In this document: one piece after another, positions 31,987 through 39,710 of the stretch | Position numbering within the stretch: the stretch's first letter is position 1 | Layout of the letters: each line of letters opens with the position of its first letter | NCBI RefSeq assembly: GCF_031569985.1 | Contig: NZ_JAMQKA010000008.1 | Location: 62,001-126,000 of the forward strand | Reading direction: 5' to 3' | Source of the DNA: JAMQKA01 sp031569985 | GTDB taxonomy: Bacteria; Bacteroidota; Rhodothermia; Balneolales; Balneolaceae | DNA: 64,000 nucleotides | Notes under the pieces: generated by a model | What the model was told of the DNA's origin: nothing | Databases searched by the model: none | The model's input: the letters and a program-made list of their open reading frames with translations, nothing else | Made by a program: the position numbers and the translations under genes

Positions 31987-32280
31987 CTATTCAGAAAGAG
32001 TTTTTATAGACTCCAATTCCCAATAGTTTCCATTTAATGTAACTGTAACTCTATAATCTTTACCATCTGTTAAAGTAGCACCGTAAATATAGAGTTTATT
32101 TCCTTCTTTAAGGTCTCCATTAAATGTACTGTTAATTTCAGACCATGTTTGTCCTTCTATACTCTTTAGTGCTGTTATTTCAACATCTGCTTTTTTGTTG
32201 ATAGTGTTTGCATCGTTAATGCAACTTGATGTTAATATTAGTGTGAATAAAAGTGACAATGTTAATAATAGATTTTTCAT
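31987..32280 (-). CDS. Small lipoprotein, probable prophage moron gene (97 aa)
   Basis: Leftward gene facing the tail fibre gene and next to the right end of the prophage. Residues 1-20 (MKNLLLTLSLLFTLILTSSC) are a textbook lipoprotein signal with Cys at 20. The rest (ITALKSIEGQTWSEINSTF, YIYGATLTDGKDYRVTVTLNG) is a small beta-rich domain. Opposite orientation, base composition like the phage, and position suggest a gene expressed from the lysogen. Superinfection exclusion or another envelope change is possible, but no specific family is recognised. Confidence 0.65.
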   Translation of the reverse strand: MKNLLLTLSLLFTLILTSSCINDANTINKKADVEITALKSIEGQTWSEINSTFNGDLKEGNKLYIYGATLTDGKDYRVTVTLNGNYWELESIKTLSE

Positions 32281-32438
32281 AATGTTGTATATGTTTTATT
32301 TGGGTTAACTGACAATAAATATAAAGTAAATTAAAAATTCTGTGATTTTCTTGTATAAACCTAAAAGGTCTACATGATAACATCAATTAAAACGGACATT
32401 ACAAAGTAAATCTTTAATTACATAGGTTCTCTTTAGTG

Positions 32439-32475
32439 ACTCCTAGTATGTCGAAAGATGTACTGGGAGTTTTTT
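32439..32475 (+). terminator. Rho-independent terminator at right end of prophage
   Basis: ACTCCTAGTA (32,439-32,448) pairs over 10 bp with TACTGGGAGT (32,461-32,470, one G-U) around a 12-base loop and leads into six T. It would stop rightward phage transcription, and antisense reading of the lipoprotein gene, before the host DNA. Confidence 0.8.
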
Positions 32476-32525
32476 ATTTGTCTACTTTTTGGGAAGAGAA
32501 TTGTTAAAATTAAAAATCAACCGGA

Positions 32526-32547
32526 ATTTACTACCCATTTGCTACCC
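32526..32547 (+). repeat. Tandem 11-bp repeat, possible attachment-site arm sites
   Basis: ATTTACTACCC (32,526-32,536) is followed directly by ATTTGCTACCC (32,537-32,547). Short tandem repeats of this sort flank core att sites as integrase arm sites. They lie just inside the composition border. The core cannot be fixed because the left end is not in the window. Confidence 0.4.
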
Positions 32548-32781
32548 AAAATGGGATATTTTCAGTATATATATAAACACTACAAATCTATAAGTTAATG
32601 GCAGCCAACGAGTTACACGTATTTAATATTTGATGAACAGTTTTCTATGATAAAGTTAGGTTTGTTTCGAATATAGTGTATTTAGTTTTTAACTGAATAC
32701 AAATTTATTAATACATAAACTTAGGAGTACACAGATGGGATGCGTTTACACCACGGGCTTGGCAACATCTTCTTTTTTTTA

Positions 32782-32876
32782 GCTGAAGGCGACAGCACTA
32801 TCCGCGGTCTGTAGTTGTGAGATTAATAGCTACGGGTAAGTGATAAACCGTTTTCTTAACCTTGCCTTCAGATTTT
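32782..32876 (+). other. Possible structured RNA at the host side of the junction
   Basis: CTGAAGGC (32,783-32,790) pairs with GCCTTCAG (32,864-32,871), which is followed by ATTTTT. Inside are ACAG/CTGT and ACGG/CCGT mini-stems. It could be a small RNA with a weak terminator or a long-loop hairpin. It does not match tmRNA, SRP RNA or a riboswitch that I know. Confidence 0.25.
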
Positions 32877-32944
32877 TACTGATGTAATTTATAAAAGATG
32901 GGCTTGAGGAGGCTATACAGGAATGTTCCAGTTACCAGATATAG

Positions 32945-33283
32945 TTAGGCAAGGCCTCTCATGGCGTTAAGCTTGCGCTGGGCAATAAAGGAGAGAATCC
33001 ATATCAGTCCCCATGCGATTGCTGTTGCCCACCATTGACCGTATAACAGGAATCCGGTATTCAGGGCATAGAGCAAGTGAGGAACCCAGTCCGGGGCGTC
33101 TGTTGCAGTTTTTCGGATTAGCTGCATCGAGCTGTCACCGACAAGGACGATAATTTTCACCAGTAGCATAAGAGTAGTGTAACCGATAATTACCCACTGC
33201 ATCCATGATGTTTCAATAAAAATTGCCGAAATAATGAACAGGGTGACAATGATATCTACGAAGACTTCTTTGAGCCAGTGCAT
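32945..33283 (-). CDS. Small multi-pass membrane protein (112 aa)
   Basis: Four hydrophobic segments (about residues 7-25, 28-50, 67-85 and 86-103), rich in Trp (SWMQWVIIGYTTLML, GQWWATAIAWGLIWIL), with a basic C-terminus (AQRKLNAMRGLA). First host gene after the prophage, read toward it. Conserved-looking but no named family is recognised. Confidence 0.6.
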   Translation of the reverse strand: MHWLKEVFVDIIVTLFIISAIFIETSWMQWVIIGYTTLMLLVKIIVLVGDSSMQLIRKTATDAPDWVPHLLYALNTGFLLYGQWWATAIAWGLIWILSFIAQRKLNAMRGLA

Positions 33284-33402
33284 AGAAAACTTTGGGTTAA
33301 ATCGCTGATATGAGAGCCTTCAAGTTTATCTACTTTAGGAAGGAGTTTCAACAGTAATTGCTGCAAGCAGCCCCCGGCCTAAAGAGGCTGCTGCAGAATT
33401 GG

Positions 33403-33987
33403 TTATTTTATTTCAATCTCTTTTACCCACATCAGTTCCGATCCATCTTTACCATAGTCATCTCGTTTCAAGGAACTTTTCAGTGACCAACCGTCCTGGG
33501 TGCTCGCTTCTACGAGATATCCCTTTAATTTTACAATATGACCCTTCCGAATATCCCAGATCTTTTTTTCTATTTCCGGGGTGGAGGGAGCCAGGTGAAT
33601 ATTGGCAGACTTCTGGACCATTTTGTGCAGTGGTATCGGCTGATGGGTTATTTGCCAATCATAATAGCGTTCAGACTGCTTGATTAAAATCTCATTTAGG
33701 TTCTTTTCGTCAGACATTGGTCCCCAACCTACAACGAGATCTAGTGGGGCAAATTCGGCAAGTTTATCGTGGTATCGGGCTTTGGATAGAACGCGGGCTT
33801 CAATATTAAATTCAGCCAATGGTTTAACTTTGAAACCGTTGTGTTTGATATCTTTTATCCCAAAAGCCTGTTGCTGGACAGGTTCAGATGGAGCTACCAC
33901 ACCAGGACCGTGTGTAATAGTACGCTCAGTCATATAGAGGTAACTACTTACAAACAGGATACCTAAAAAGATGACATGCTTTAACAT
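33403..33987 (-). CDS. Exported or membrane-anchored hypothetical protein (194 aa)
   Basis: A short N-terminal hydrophobic segment (MLKHVIFLGILFVSSYLYM) acts as signal or anchor. The rest contains the conserved-looking stretches FNIEARVLSKARYHD, APLDLVVGWGPMSDEK and YYDWQITHQPIP, then a beta domain with IVKLKGYLVEA and a final VKEIEIK. I have seen this arrangement only as an uncharacterised bacterial protein. The start has a GGAGGAC sequence just upstream, a good ribosome site. Confidence 0.6.
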   Translation of the reverse strand: MLKHVIFLGILFVSSYLYMTERTITHGPGVVAPSEPVQQQAFGIKDIKHNGFKVKPLAEFNIEARVLSKARYHDKLAEFAPLDLVVGWGPMSDEKNLNEILIKQSERYYDWQITHQPIPLHKMVQKSANIHLAPSTPEIEKKIWDIRKGHIVKLKGYLVEASTQDGWSLKSSLKRDDYGKDGSELMWVKEIEIK

Positions 33988-34182
33988 TGTTGTCCTCCGA
34001 AGTCTTTACTTTTGACTTTTGTCTGTAGATGATAATATAGGAGAGATCAGAGGGGTAATTTGTTACAAATTTTTAACAAACAGCGATTTAGCATTAAATT
34101 TTTATTATATGAGGTGATTTTTTGCTAAATATAGCTGTTTTGTCTGGGTTGGATTGAAAAAATAAGGTATAGGTAGGCAAAA

Positions 34183-36246
34183 TCAGAATTCTAGACTGAG
34201 TCCCGTTCGCCAATTTATACCTGCCGCCGGCTCGTAGTACCGTCCCCCAAAAGCGTTGACTACCACCGAACCATTGTATCGGGCGTCGAAGAGATTGTTA
34301 ACCGCAAGGAATGGGGTAACAGTGATTCCGCTACCAACGGGCAGGCTGTTGTAGCTGACACGACCATTGACCACCCAGTAGGCATCATTGTAGGCGGTGT
34401 TCCTGTTGTTGACCGCAAATTCACTTACGTGTTGGGCATCTGTGGTAAGCCAGAAGTTTCCGGGTCGCCAGTGCAGCACGCCCGAAAGCCGGTGCTGCGG
34501 CACGCCGGGCACCGCTTTCCCATCCAGGGGCTCCCCGTCAAGGGTGGCTTTGGTAAACTCTGCATCGGTAAGATTGTATGTGAGGCCCGCCTGCAGGGAA
34601 CGCGAAATATCATATTGTACATTGGCCTCCACTCCCCGGTGCACGGTTTCCCCCTGGTTGCGGTAGTAAGTGGGACCGTTGGCTTCCAGCTGGTAGGGGA
34701 ACAGCAGGTCCGAAATCCAGAGGTTGTAGAGCGCGATATCATAGGAGAGTCTGGATGAAAACAGTTGCCCGCGGCTTCCCAGCTCAAAACCAAGCGTTTG
34801 TTCCGGCTGTATATCGGGATTAAAGCCGTTTCCGCCTCCTGGGCGATTTACCAGTTCGGTAGTCGTAGGCGCCTCAAAGCCCGTGCTAAGATTGCTGAAG
34901 AACTCCACATTGCCGAGGGAATAATTAATGCCCACCCCGGGACTCACCGATTGGAAGTCGCGTTCCCCTGACTGGTCCGGGGAACCGGCGTCGGTGTCAA
35001 ACCGGATCCAGTCGTAGCGCACCGAACCGAGCAATTTCAGGCTGTTCAGCGTATAGGTTGATGTTAGAAACGCGGCGTGATTGTATACATTCTCAATCTG
35101 GTCAACCTGGATGCCGCCGCGCTGCGTGTCATCATTGTCATATTCCACGCGATCATCGCGCTGAATTTTGGTTTCGGCCCCAAAACTGAATGAGAACCGG
35201 CCCGCATCCCGCTGCAGGGTAGCCCGTGCACCGCCTGCGCGCCGGTCGAGCGTGATGATGGCAAAGGGCAGGGGATTCTCCAGATCCCGGTAGGTCCCGT
35301 AGGCCGTTGCCTTAAGGAAACCGAGCGAATTTTGATTCGAGAAGCTTACGCCAAACTGTCCCTGGCTGATCTGCTTGCCGGCGTCCAGGCTTTGAAATCC
35401 CTGGTTGGCCTGGGTCGGATCATCCTGTGCCTGCTGCTTGGTCAGCCCGCTGGGATGCTCGGCCTGGGGCATATTGGCATAGGCGCCAAAATATTCGATC
35501 CGGCTGTTTGCGTTTAGGTCAACGGATCCGGTAACGCCCGCACGACCAATGGTGACTTCGCTGTGGTCGCGATATCCACCCTGATTTAGGTATGAGGCAT
35601 ACCCGCTAATTCCATGCTTCCCAAACCGTTGAGAAAATTGCACGTCATTTTTAATTAAGCCGTAGGAGCCAATGGTACTTCGCACCATGAAAGGCGATTT
35701 TGTGTTTGCAGGGGGAGTAGTATTGAGGTAAAGCACTCCGCCACTGCTGTTTCCCCAAAACATAGAAGACGGGCCACGGATCAGCTCGGCACGTCGGATA
35801 AAAATCGGGTCCACGACCGTAAGCATCGCCTGCCCGTCGGCCATGGTGAGGGGAACCCCGTCCATCACCACTTGTATGCCGCGAACGCCAAACTGCGCGC
35901 GCCACCCGATGCCCCGCACCGTAATGCGTTCGCCCAGCGCGTAGTTTTCGCGGTCGTTCACCCAAATGCCCGGTACCTGGTCAAACAGGTCGTCCATCGT
36001 GACCGGGGCTTTATGGGTGAGCGTCTGCTGGTCATTTCGTAGTACGCTCAACGAAATGGGGGGATGCTCGCTGCTAAGGGCCGAATGGGTAGCTTGAATT
36101 TCAATCGCTTCAAGTGAAGCTTGAAGGGTGTCAGATGGATTTTCATTTTTATTTTGTGCACTTACAAGACTAGAAAGTGCCAGGCATATAAATGTGATGA
36201 AGCTAAAAAGACGAAAATGTTGGGTGGTTCTCGTAGAATTTTGCAT
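34183..36246 (-). CDS. TonB-dependent outer-membrane receptor
   Basis: 687 residues with signal peptide (to about residue 30, ending SAQ). Plug domain at about 50-165: ITVRGIGWRAQFGVRGIQVVMDGVPLTMADGQ and RRAELIRGPSSMFWGNSSGGVLYLNT. The 22-strand barrel follows and ends with a C-terminal Phe (LSLEF), as outer-membrane barrels do. It resembles FecA-type siderophore or cofactor receptors; the ligand cannot be told. No N-terminal signalling domain and no sigma/anti-sigma genes are adjacent. It is divergent from the histidine kinase gene, with 144 bases between them. The gene is more GC-rich than its neighbours. Confidence 0.9.
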   Translation of the reverse strand: MQNSTRTTQHFRLFSFITFICLALSSLVSAQNKNENPSDTLQASLEAIEIQATHSALSSEHPPISLSVLRNDQQTLTHKAPVTMDDLFDQVPGIWVNDRENYALGERITVRGIGWRAQFGVRGIQVVMDGVPLTMADGQAMLTVVDPIFIRRAELIRGPSSMFWGNSSGGVLYLNTTPPANTKSPFMVRSTIGSYGLIKNDVQFSQRFGKHGISGYASYLNQGGYRDHSEVTIGRAGVTGSVDLNANSRIEYFGAYANMPQAEHPSGLTKQQAQDDPTQANQGFQSLDAGKQISQGQFGVSFSNQNSLGFLKATAYGTYRDLENPLPFAIITLDRRAGGARATLQRDAGRFSFSFGAETKIQRDDRVEYDNDDTQRGGIQVDQIENVYNHAAFLTSTYTLNSLKLLGSVRYDWIRFDTDAGSPDQSGERDFQSVSPGVGINYSLGNVEFFSNLSTGFEAPTTTELVNRPGGGNGFNPDIQPEQTLGFELGSRGQLFSSRLSYDIALYNLWISDLLFPYQLEANGPTYYRNQGETVHRGVEANVQYDISRSLQAGLTYNLTDAEFTKATLDGEPLDGKAVPGVPQHRLSGVLHWRPGNFWLTTDAQHVSEFAVNNRNTAYNDAYWVVNGRVSYNSLPVGSGITVTPFLAVNNLFDARYNGSVVVNAFGGRYYEPAAGINWRTGLSLEF

Positions 36247-36390
36247 AAATATGTATTGTATGAACTAATGTCTTGGGGTTCAATATGATAAACACATATA
36301 TTCATCAGTTGAAATTTGACAACAATGAATTGTGTGTTACATTGCGCTATCCAGATATCATCATCCAACAAGCTAGAATAACGTAAAAAA

Positions 36391-37539
36391 ATGCCAGATC
36401 ATTCTGACACCACCACCATTTTAATAGTGGATGACTCGGAGCAAAATGTACGGCTATTATCCCATGTTTTAAAGAAGGAGGGGTATAAAATTCTGGAGGC
36501 TCTTAATGGCCGCAAAGCATTGGATATCGTGGCTGAAAAAGCTCCCGATATTATTTTGCTTGATGTGATTATGCCGGATCTAAATGGCTTCGAAATTTGC
36601 AAAAAGCTCAAGGATCAGCAATCAACGAAGGATATCCCTATCATTTTCCTGAGTTCGCTGTCCGAGACCGATTCAAAGGTTAAGGGATTCAATGTGGGAG
36701 GCGTAGATTACATCACAAAACCGTTCCAGCGCGAAGAGGTTCTGGCCCGAATTGATCTTCACGTGCGTCTTAAACAGTTACAAGACGAGCTTGAGGAAAA
36801 AATTGATGAACTAAAAGAGCGGGAACAGCGGCTTAATGCCTTGAATAAACGCAAAGATGAGCTGATGCGCATTTTAAGCCACGATATTCGGAATCCCGTC
36901 ACCGGCATTATTGGTGTGGCCCAACTGCTTTCTGAAAGCTCAGAAGATCTATCAATGGAGGATCGAGAAACGATGTATCATTCCATCGAGGAAAGCGGGC
37001 GTAAGATTCAGCGCCTGGTGAATGACCTGTTAAATAAAGGGACTGCGGAAAGAAGTATATCAGAGTTAAACACCGAACAGGTCAATGTGGATGAAATGGT
37101 AAAAGAGGTCATTGAGCTACACCAACCGACGGCACTGACGAAAAAAATTTCGTTTGACCTTGAATCCGACAAGGAGATAGAGTTACGACTTGATCGACAG
37201 AAGATGGAACAGGTGGTAGGCAACCTGATATCAAATGCATTGAAGTTTACACCCGAAGGGGGGACGATCTCAATTGGGGTGGACAAAAACACTGAAAAGG
37301 ACCAGGTCGAAATTAAGGTTTCAGACAATGGGGTTGGCATTCCTGAGAATGAGCTTCCAGATTTGCTTACTGATGATGGCCCCAAGAATGTTCGCACAGG
37401 CACAAACGGTGAAAAGGGATCGGGAATTGGGCTGGATATTATTAAACAGTTTACCGAACTGCATGGTGGATCTGTCTTGATTGATTCCTGCCAGGGAGAG
37501 GGTACAACATTTACAATCAAGCTCCCGAATATAAATTAA
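36391..37539 (+). CDS. Response-regulator/histidine kinase hybrid
   Basis: Residues 10-125 are a receiver domain (ILIVDDSEQN, phospho-acceptor Asp in IILLDVIMPDLNG near 56, Lys in YITKPF near 109). A coiled coil (125-155) links it to a HisKA domain with H-box ILSHDIRNPVTG (His about 163) and a HATPase_c domain with NLISNALKFTPEGG, DNGVGIP and GSGIGLDI. There are no membrane segments, so it is cytoplasmic. It probably controls the exopolysaccharide genes directly downstream, alone or with the next gene. Confidence 0.9.
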   Translation: MPDHSDTTTILIVDDSEQNVRLLSHVLKKEGYKILEALNGRKALDIVAEKAPDIILLDVIMPDLNGFEICKKLKDQQSTKDIPIIFLSSLSETDSKVKGFNVGGVDYITKPFQREEVLARIDLHVRLKQLQDELEEKIDELKEREQRLNALNKRKDELMRILSHDIRNPVTGIIGVAQLLSESSEDLSMEDRETMYHSIEESGRKIQRLVNDLLNKGTAERSISELNTEQVNVDEMVKEVIELHQPTALTKKISFDLESDKEIELRLDRQKMEQVVGNLISNALKFTPEGGTISIGVDKNTEKDQVEIKVSDNGVGIPENELPDLLTDDGPKNVRTGTNGEKGSGIGLDIIKQFTELHGGSVLIDSCQGEGTTFTIKLPNIN

Positions 37540-37566
37540 ATCATTAATATAAGTCATTGAAATTCA

Positions 37567-38496
37567 ATGGATTACAAGATATTAGTAATCGATGACGACG
37601 AACCCATGCACATTATTACCAAAAATTTATTGGGCAAGGAGTTTGATTTAATTCATGCCCGGAATGCACAGGAGGGGATAGACATCCTGTCGGAACGACA
37701 CGTGAACTTGATTATGTCTGACATCCACATGCCGGGAATCAGTGGCCTGGAGTTCCTGGAATCATTGATGGATGATGCCCAAAAAAGGGCGATACCGGTG
37801 CTGGTGATCACAAACCTTCCGACAGTGGAAAAAGAGAAAAAAGCACTGGAACTCGGTGCAGCTGATTTCATCGACAAATCGATGTTCGTTGACAACAAGG
37901 AAGAGGTACTAAACCAGGTCCGAATGAAGCTGGTTACTAACCTGGACCTCGACGATCTTTCGGAAAACCTTGTGGATCATAAAAAGAAGCTCGTTTCTAA
38001 GCTTATGTCCGAAGCGATCGGTGGCGATTTTATCTCTACCGTGAAAAAGCTGTGTGTAGAAATTCAAAAGTTATTCGGTGTAGACTCGATTTCATTCTGG
38101 ACCATTTCAGATGGCAAGCCTAACCTGATTACTTCAGCAGGACAACAGCTGCCGCCGGACTATGGGGGAGAGGATTTGGAAAACGAGCAGACCTTCCAGC
38201 AGATGCTCAGCGAAAAAAAAGCCTACATGACCAATCACGTATTCAATGAGGAAAAGGGGATTCTGGTCGATTTTTCGAAGGATAATAACTATCCGGCTGA
38301 AGTTGGGATCCCGATGTTTGCGCTAGATGAGCGAAAACTGTTGATCAACAAAATGAAAATTCCCGGGGATGCTGACCTCTTTGCCTATCTAATCCTAAAA
38401 AGGAACAAACTTTTTTCATCCAAAGAGTTTGAGATGATTTCAAAACTACTGACCCAAACAGGGTCTATTTTTTGGCGACTTTATAAAGATATCTAA
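37567..38496 (+). CDS. Receiver-GAF signalling protein
   Basis: Residues 3-120 form a receiver domain (ILVIDDDEPMH, Asp in LIMSDIHMPGISG near 52, Lys in DFIDKSMF near 104). Residues 160-305 resemble a GAF sensor (FISTVKKLCVEIQKLFGVDSISFWTI). There is no output domain for DNA binding, so it may act as a phosphate sink or through protein contact. It follows the kinase after 27 bases and precedes the glycosyltransferase genes by 25. Confidence 0.75.
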   Translation: MDYKILVIDDDEPMHIITKNLLGKEFDLIHARNAQEGIDILSERHVNLIMSDIHMPGISGLEFLESLMDDAQKRAIPVLVITNLPTVEKEKKALELGAADFIDKSMFVDNKEEVLNQVRMKLVTNLDLDDLSENLVDHKKKLVSKLMSEAIGGDFISTVKKLCVEIQKLFGVDSISFWTISDGKPNLITSAGQQLPPDYGGEDLENEQTFQQMLSEKKAYMTNHVFNEEKGILVDFSKDNNYPAEVGIPMFALDERKLLINKMKIPGDADLFAYLILKRNKLFSSKEFEMISKLLTQTGSIFWRLYKDI

Positions 38497-38521
38497 CGAC
38501 GGCTGACATTTTTTTTACAAT

Positions 38522-39703
38522 ATGATGAGCGTTAAACCCAGGATTCTTCTTGTGATCGAAGGGACCTATCCCTGGTACCGGGGTGGGGTAAGCGAATGGG
38601 TATATCAATATATCACCGCTTTTGATCACGTTGCATTTACCATTGTTCAGATTGCCACCGATGAGTTCCAGTATACTGCTCTCGATGAGGCGCTGTATAA
38701 TGTTCCCGATCACGTAACCCGGTTTATCCGGATACCGCCACCCGATATCTCCCAAGACTGGGAGCAGGATTCTTCGAAATGGCTTCAAGAACATCAGGAG
38801 AAGATGGCACATGCGTTTGATGAAGCTGATTGCGTCCATATAGCCAATACAGGATTTGCTGGATGGCTGGGAATGACCCTGGCAGCAAAGTCTGGCAAGC
38901 CTCTTATCCTGACCGAACACGCGCTCTACTGGAAAGAGGTGAAGATGGGAGCCGTGGCACTGGAATGTGGCTATAAGATACCGGATCACAAAACGGGGAA
39001 ATTATACATAACAACTCTTTTTAAAGGAATTGCAAGCAGTGTCTATAAGGCCGCTGACGAGGTCATCAGTGTCTCGGAATGCAACATTTCTGAACAAGAA
39101 TCACTGGGTGCTCAACAGGTGCAATATATCCCGAACGGGGTTGGAGCAGACTGGATAAAAGCTGGGAAATCTCGTTCCAAAACCTTCACTGTTGGTTGGA
39201 TCGGTCGCTGTGCAGAGATGAAAAATCCTCTTCGATTTTTTGAATTTTTTAACGCAGTCGACATTGAGGCCAAAGGACTTATGATGCTTAGTGATGCGGG
39301 GGAAGATCAGTTAAAAAGGAGAGTGAAGAAACGAGCCGAAGAGTATGCCAATATCGAGCTGGTCTGGAACCGACCGGCCGCCGAGAGGATCGATGAGATG
39401 GATGCCCTCTGTATTACCAGTCATAATGAGTCTCAACCCCTTGTGTTGTTTGAAGCGCTGTCTCGACAGGTGCTGCCCGTTGGCTGGCAGATAGGAGATG
39501 TGAGCGAAAAATATGCAGTTGTTGTGGAGCCTCAAAGTCCCGTGGAGGAACTCGCCAAAAAAATTACCACTCTCTGGGAATATCAACCCCGATGGCAAAG
39601 CGAATTAGCAAAACGATTTGCAGAGTTCAAAAAATATCACACTTGGCAGGCTATTTTTGATCAGTATAACAGCGTTTTAGAACCTTATTTAAAAACAAGC
39701 TGA
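38522..39703 (+). CDS. PelF-like glycosyltransferase (GT4), short paralogue
   Basis: 393 residues. The N-terminal phrase LLVIEGTYPWYRGGVSEWVY matches the PelF signature EG.YP...GGVS.W, and LILTEHALYWKE corresponds to PelF's TEHG.Y.RE. Residues 205-330 form a GT-B C-terminal domain (VGWIGRCAEMKNPLRFF, then SHNESQPLVLFEALSRQVLPV), with an E..(Q)PLVLFEA nucleotide-sugar motif. It lies eight bases before the second PelF-like gene. It may add a different sugar or form a heterodimer. No membrane segment. Confidence 0.8.
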   Translation: MMSVKPRILLVIEGTYPWYRGGVSEWVYQYITAFDHVAFTIVQIATDEFQYTALDEALYNVPDHVTRFIRIPPPDISQDWEQDSSKWLQEHQEKMAHAFDEADCVHIANTGFAGWLGMTLAAKSGKPLILTEHALYWKEVKMGAVALECGYKIPDHKTGKLYITTLFKGIASSVYKAADEVISVSECNISEQESLGAQQVQYIPNGVGADWIKAGKSRSKTFTVGWIGRCAEMKNPLRFFEFFNAVDIEAKGLMMLSDAGEDQLKRRVKKRAEEYANIELVWNRPAAERIDEMDALCITSHNESQPLVLFEALSRQVLPVGWQIGDVSEKYAVVVEPQSPVEELAKKITTLWEYQPRWQSELAKRFAEFKKYHTWQAIFDQYNSVLEPYLKTS

Positions 39704-39710
39704 TATCATC

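Larger units (their letters stand above)
1..32640. mobile_element. Prophage (HK97-type siphovirus), left end outside window
   Basis: An AT-rich block in which terminase, portal, ClpP-like protease, capsid, connector, tail tube, tail chaperones, tape measure and tail fibre genes follow each other in the standard order of long-tailed phages with HK97-fold capsids. Composition and codon use change to a more GC-rich chromosomal type between about 32,550 and 32,780. The right border is approximate: phage-style terminators and the last phage gene end by 32,475, and a tandem 11-bp repeat at 32,526-32,547 may belong to an attachment site. No integrase, repressor, or endolysin was recognised, so those genes probably lie left of position 1. 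Confidence 0.85.
32281..32944. other. Gene-free junction between prophage and chromosome
   Basis: About 660 bases with no convincing gene. It includes a strong rightward terminator (32,439-32,475), a tandem 11-bp repeat (32,526-32,547), the change from phage-like to host-like composition, and a structured segment (32,782-32,876). No tRNA or tmRNA was recognised on either strand. Confidence 0.6.

Noticed and set aside
1..32640. CRISPR array among the short phage repeats
   Set aside because: Repeats are few, irregularly spaced and lack spacers of uniform size. No cas genes are present.
32480..32780. tRNA gene as integration target
   Set aside because: No T-loop (GGTTCGA-type) or acceptor pairing was found on either strand.
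32782..32876. tmRNA, SRP RNA or known riboswitch
   Set aside because: None of the conserved cores of those RNAs is present. Only stem pairing supports the element.
33399..33937. Rightward frames opposite the exported-protein gene
   Set aside because: They have no ribosome site or domain and mirror the leftward gene, which has a signal segment and a GGAGGAC site.
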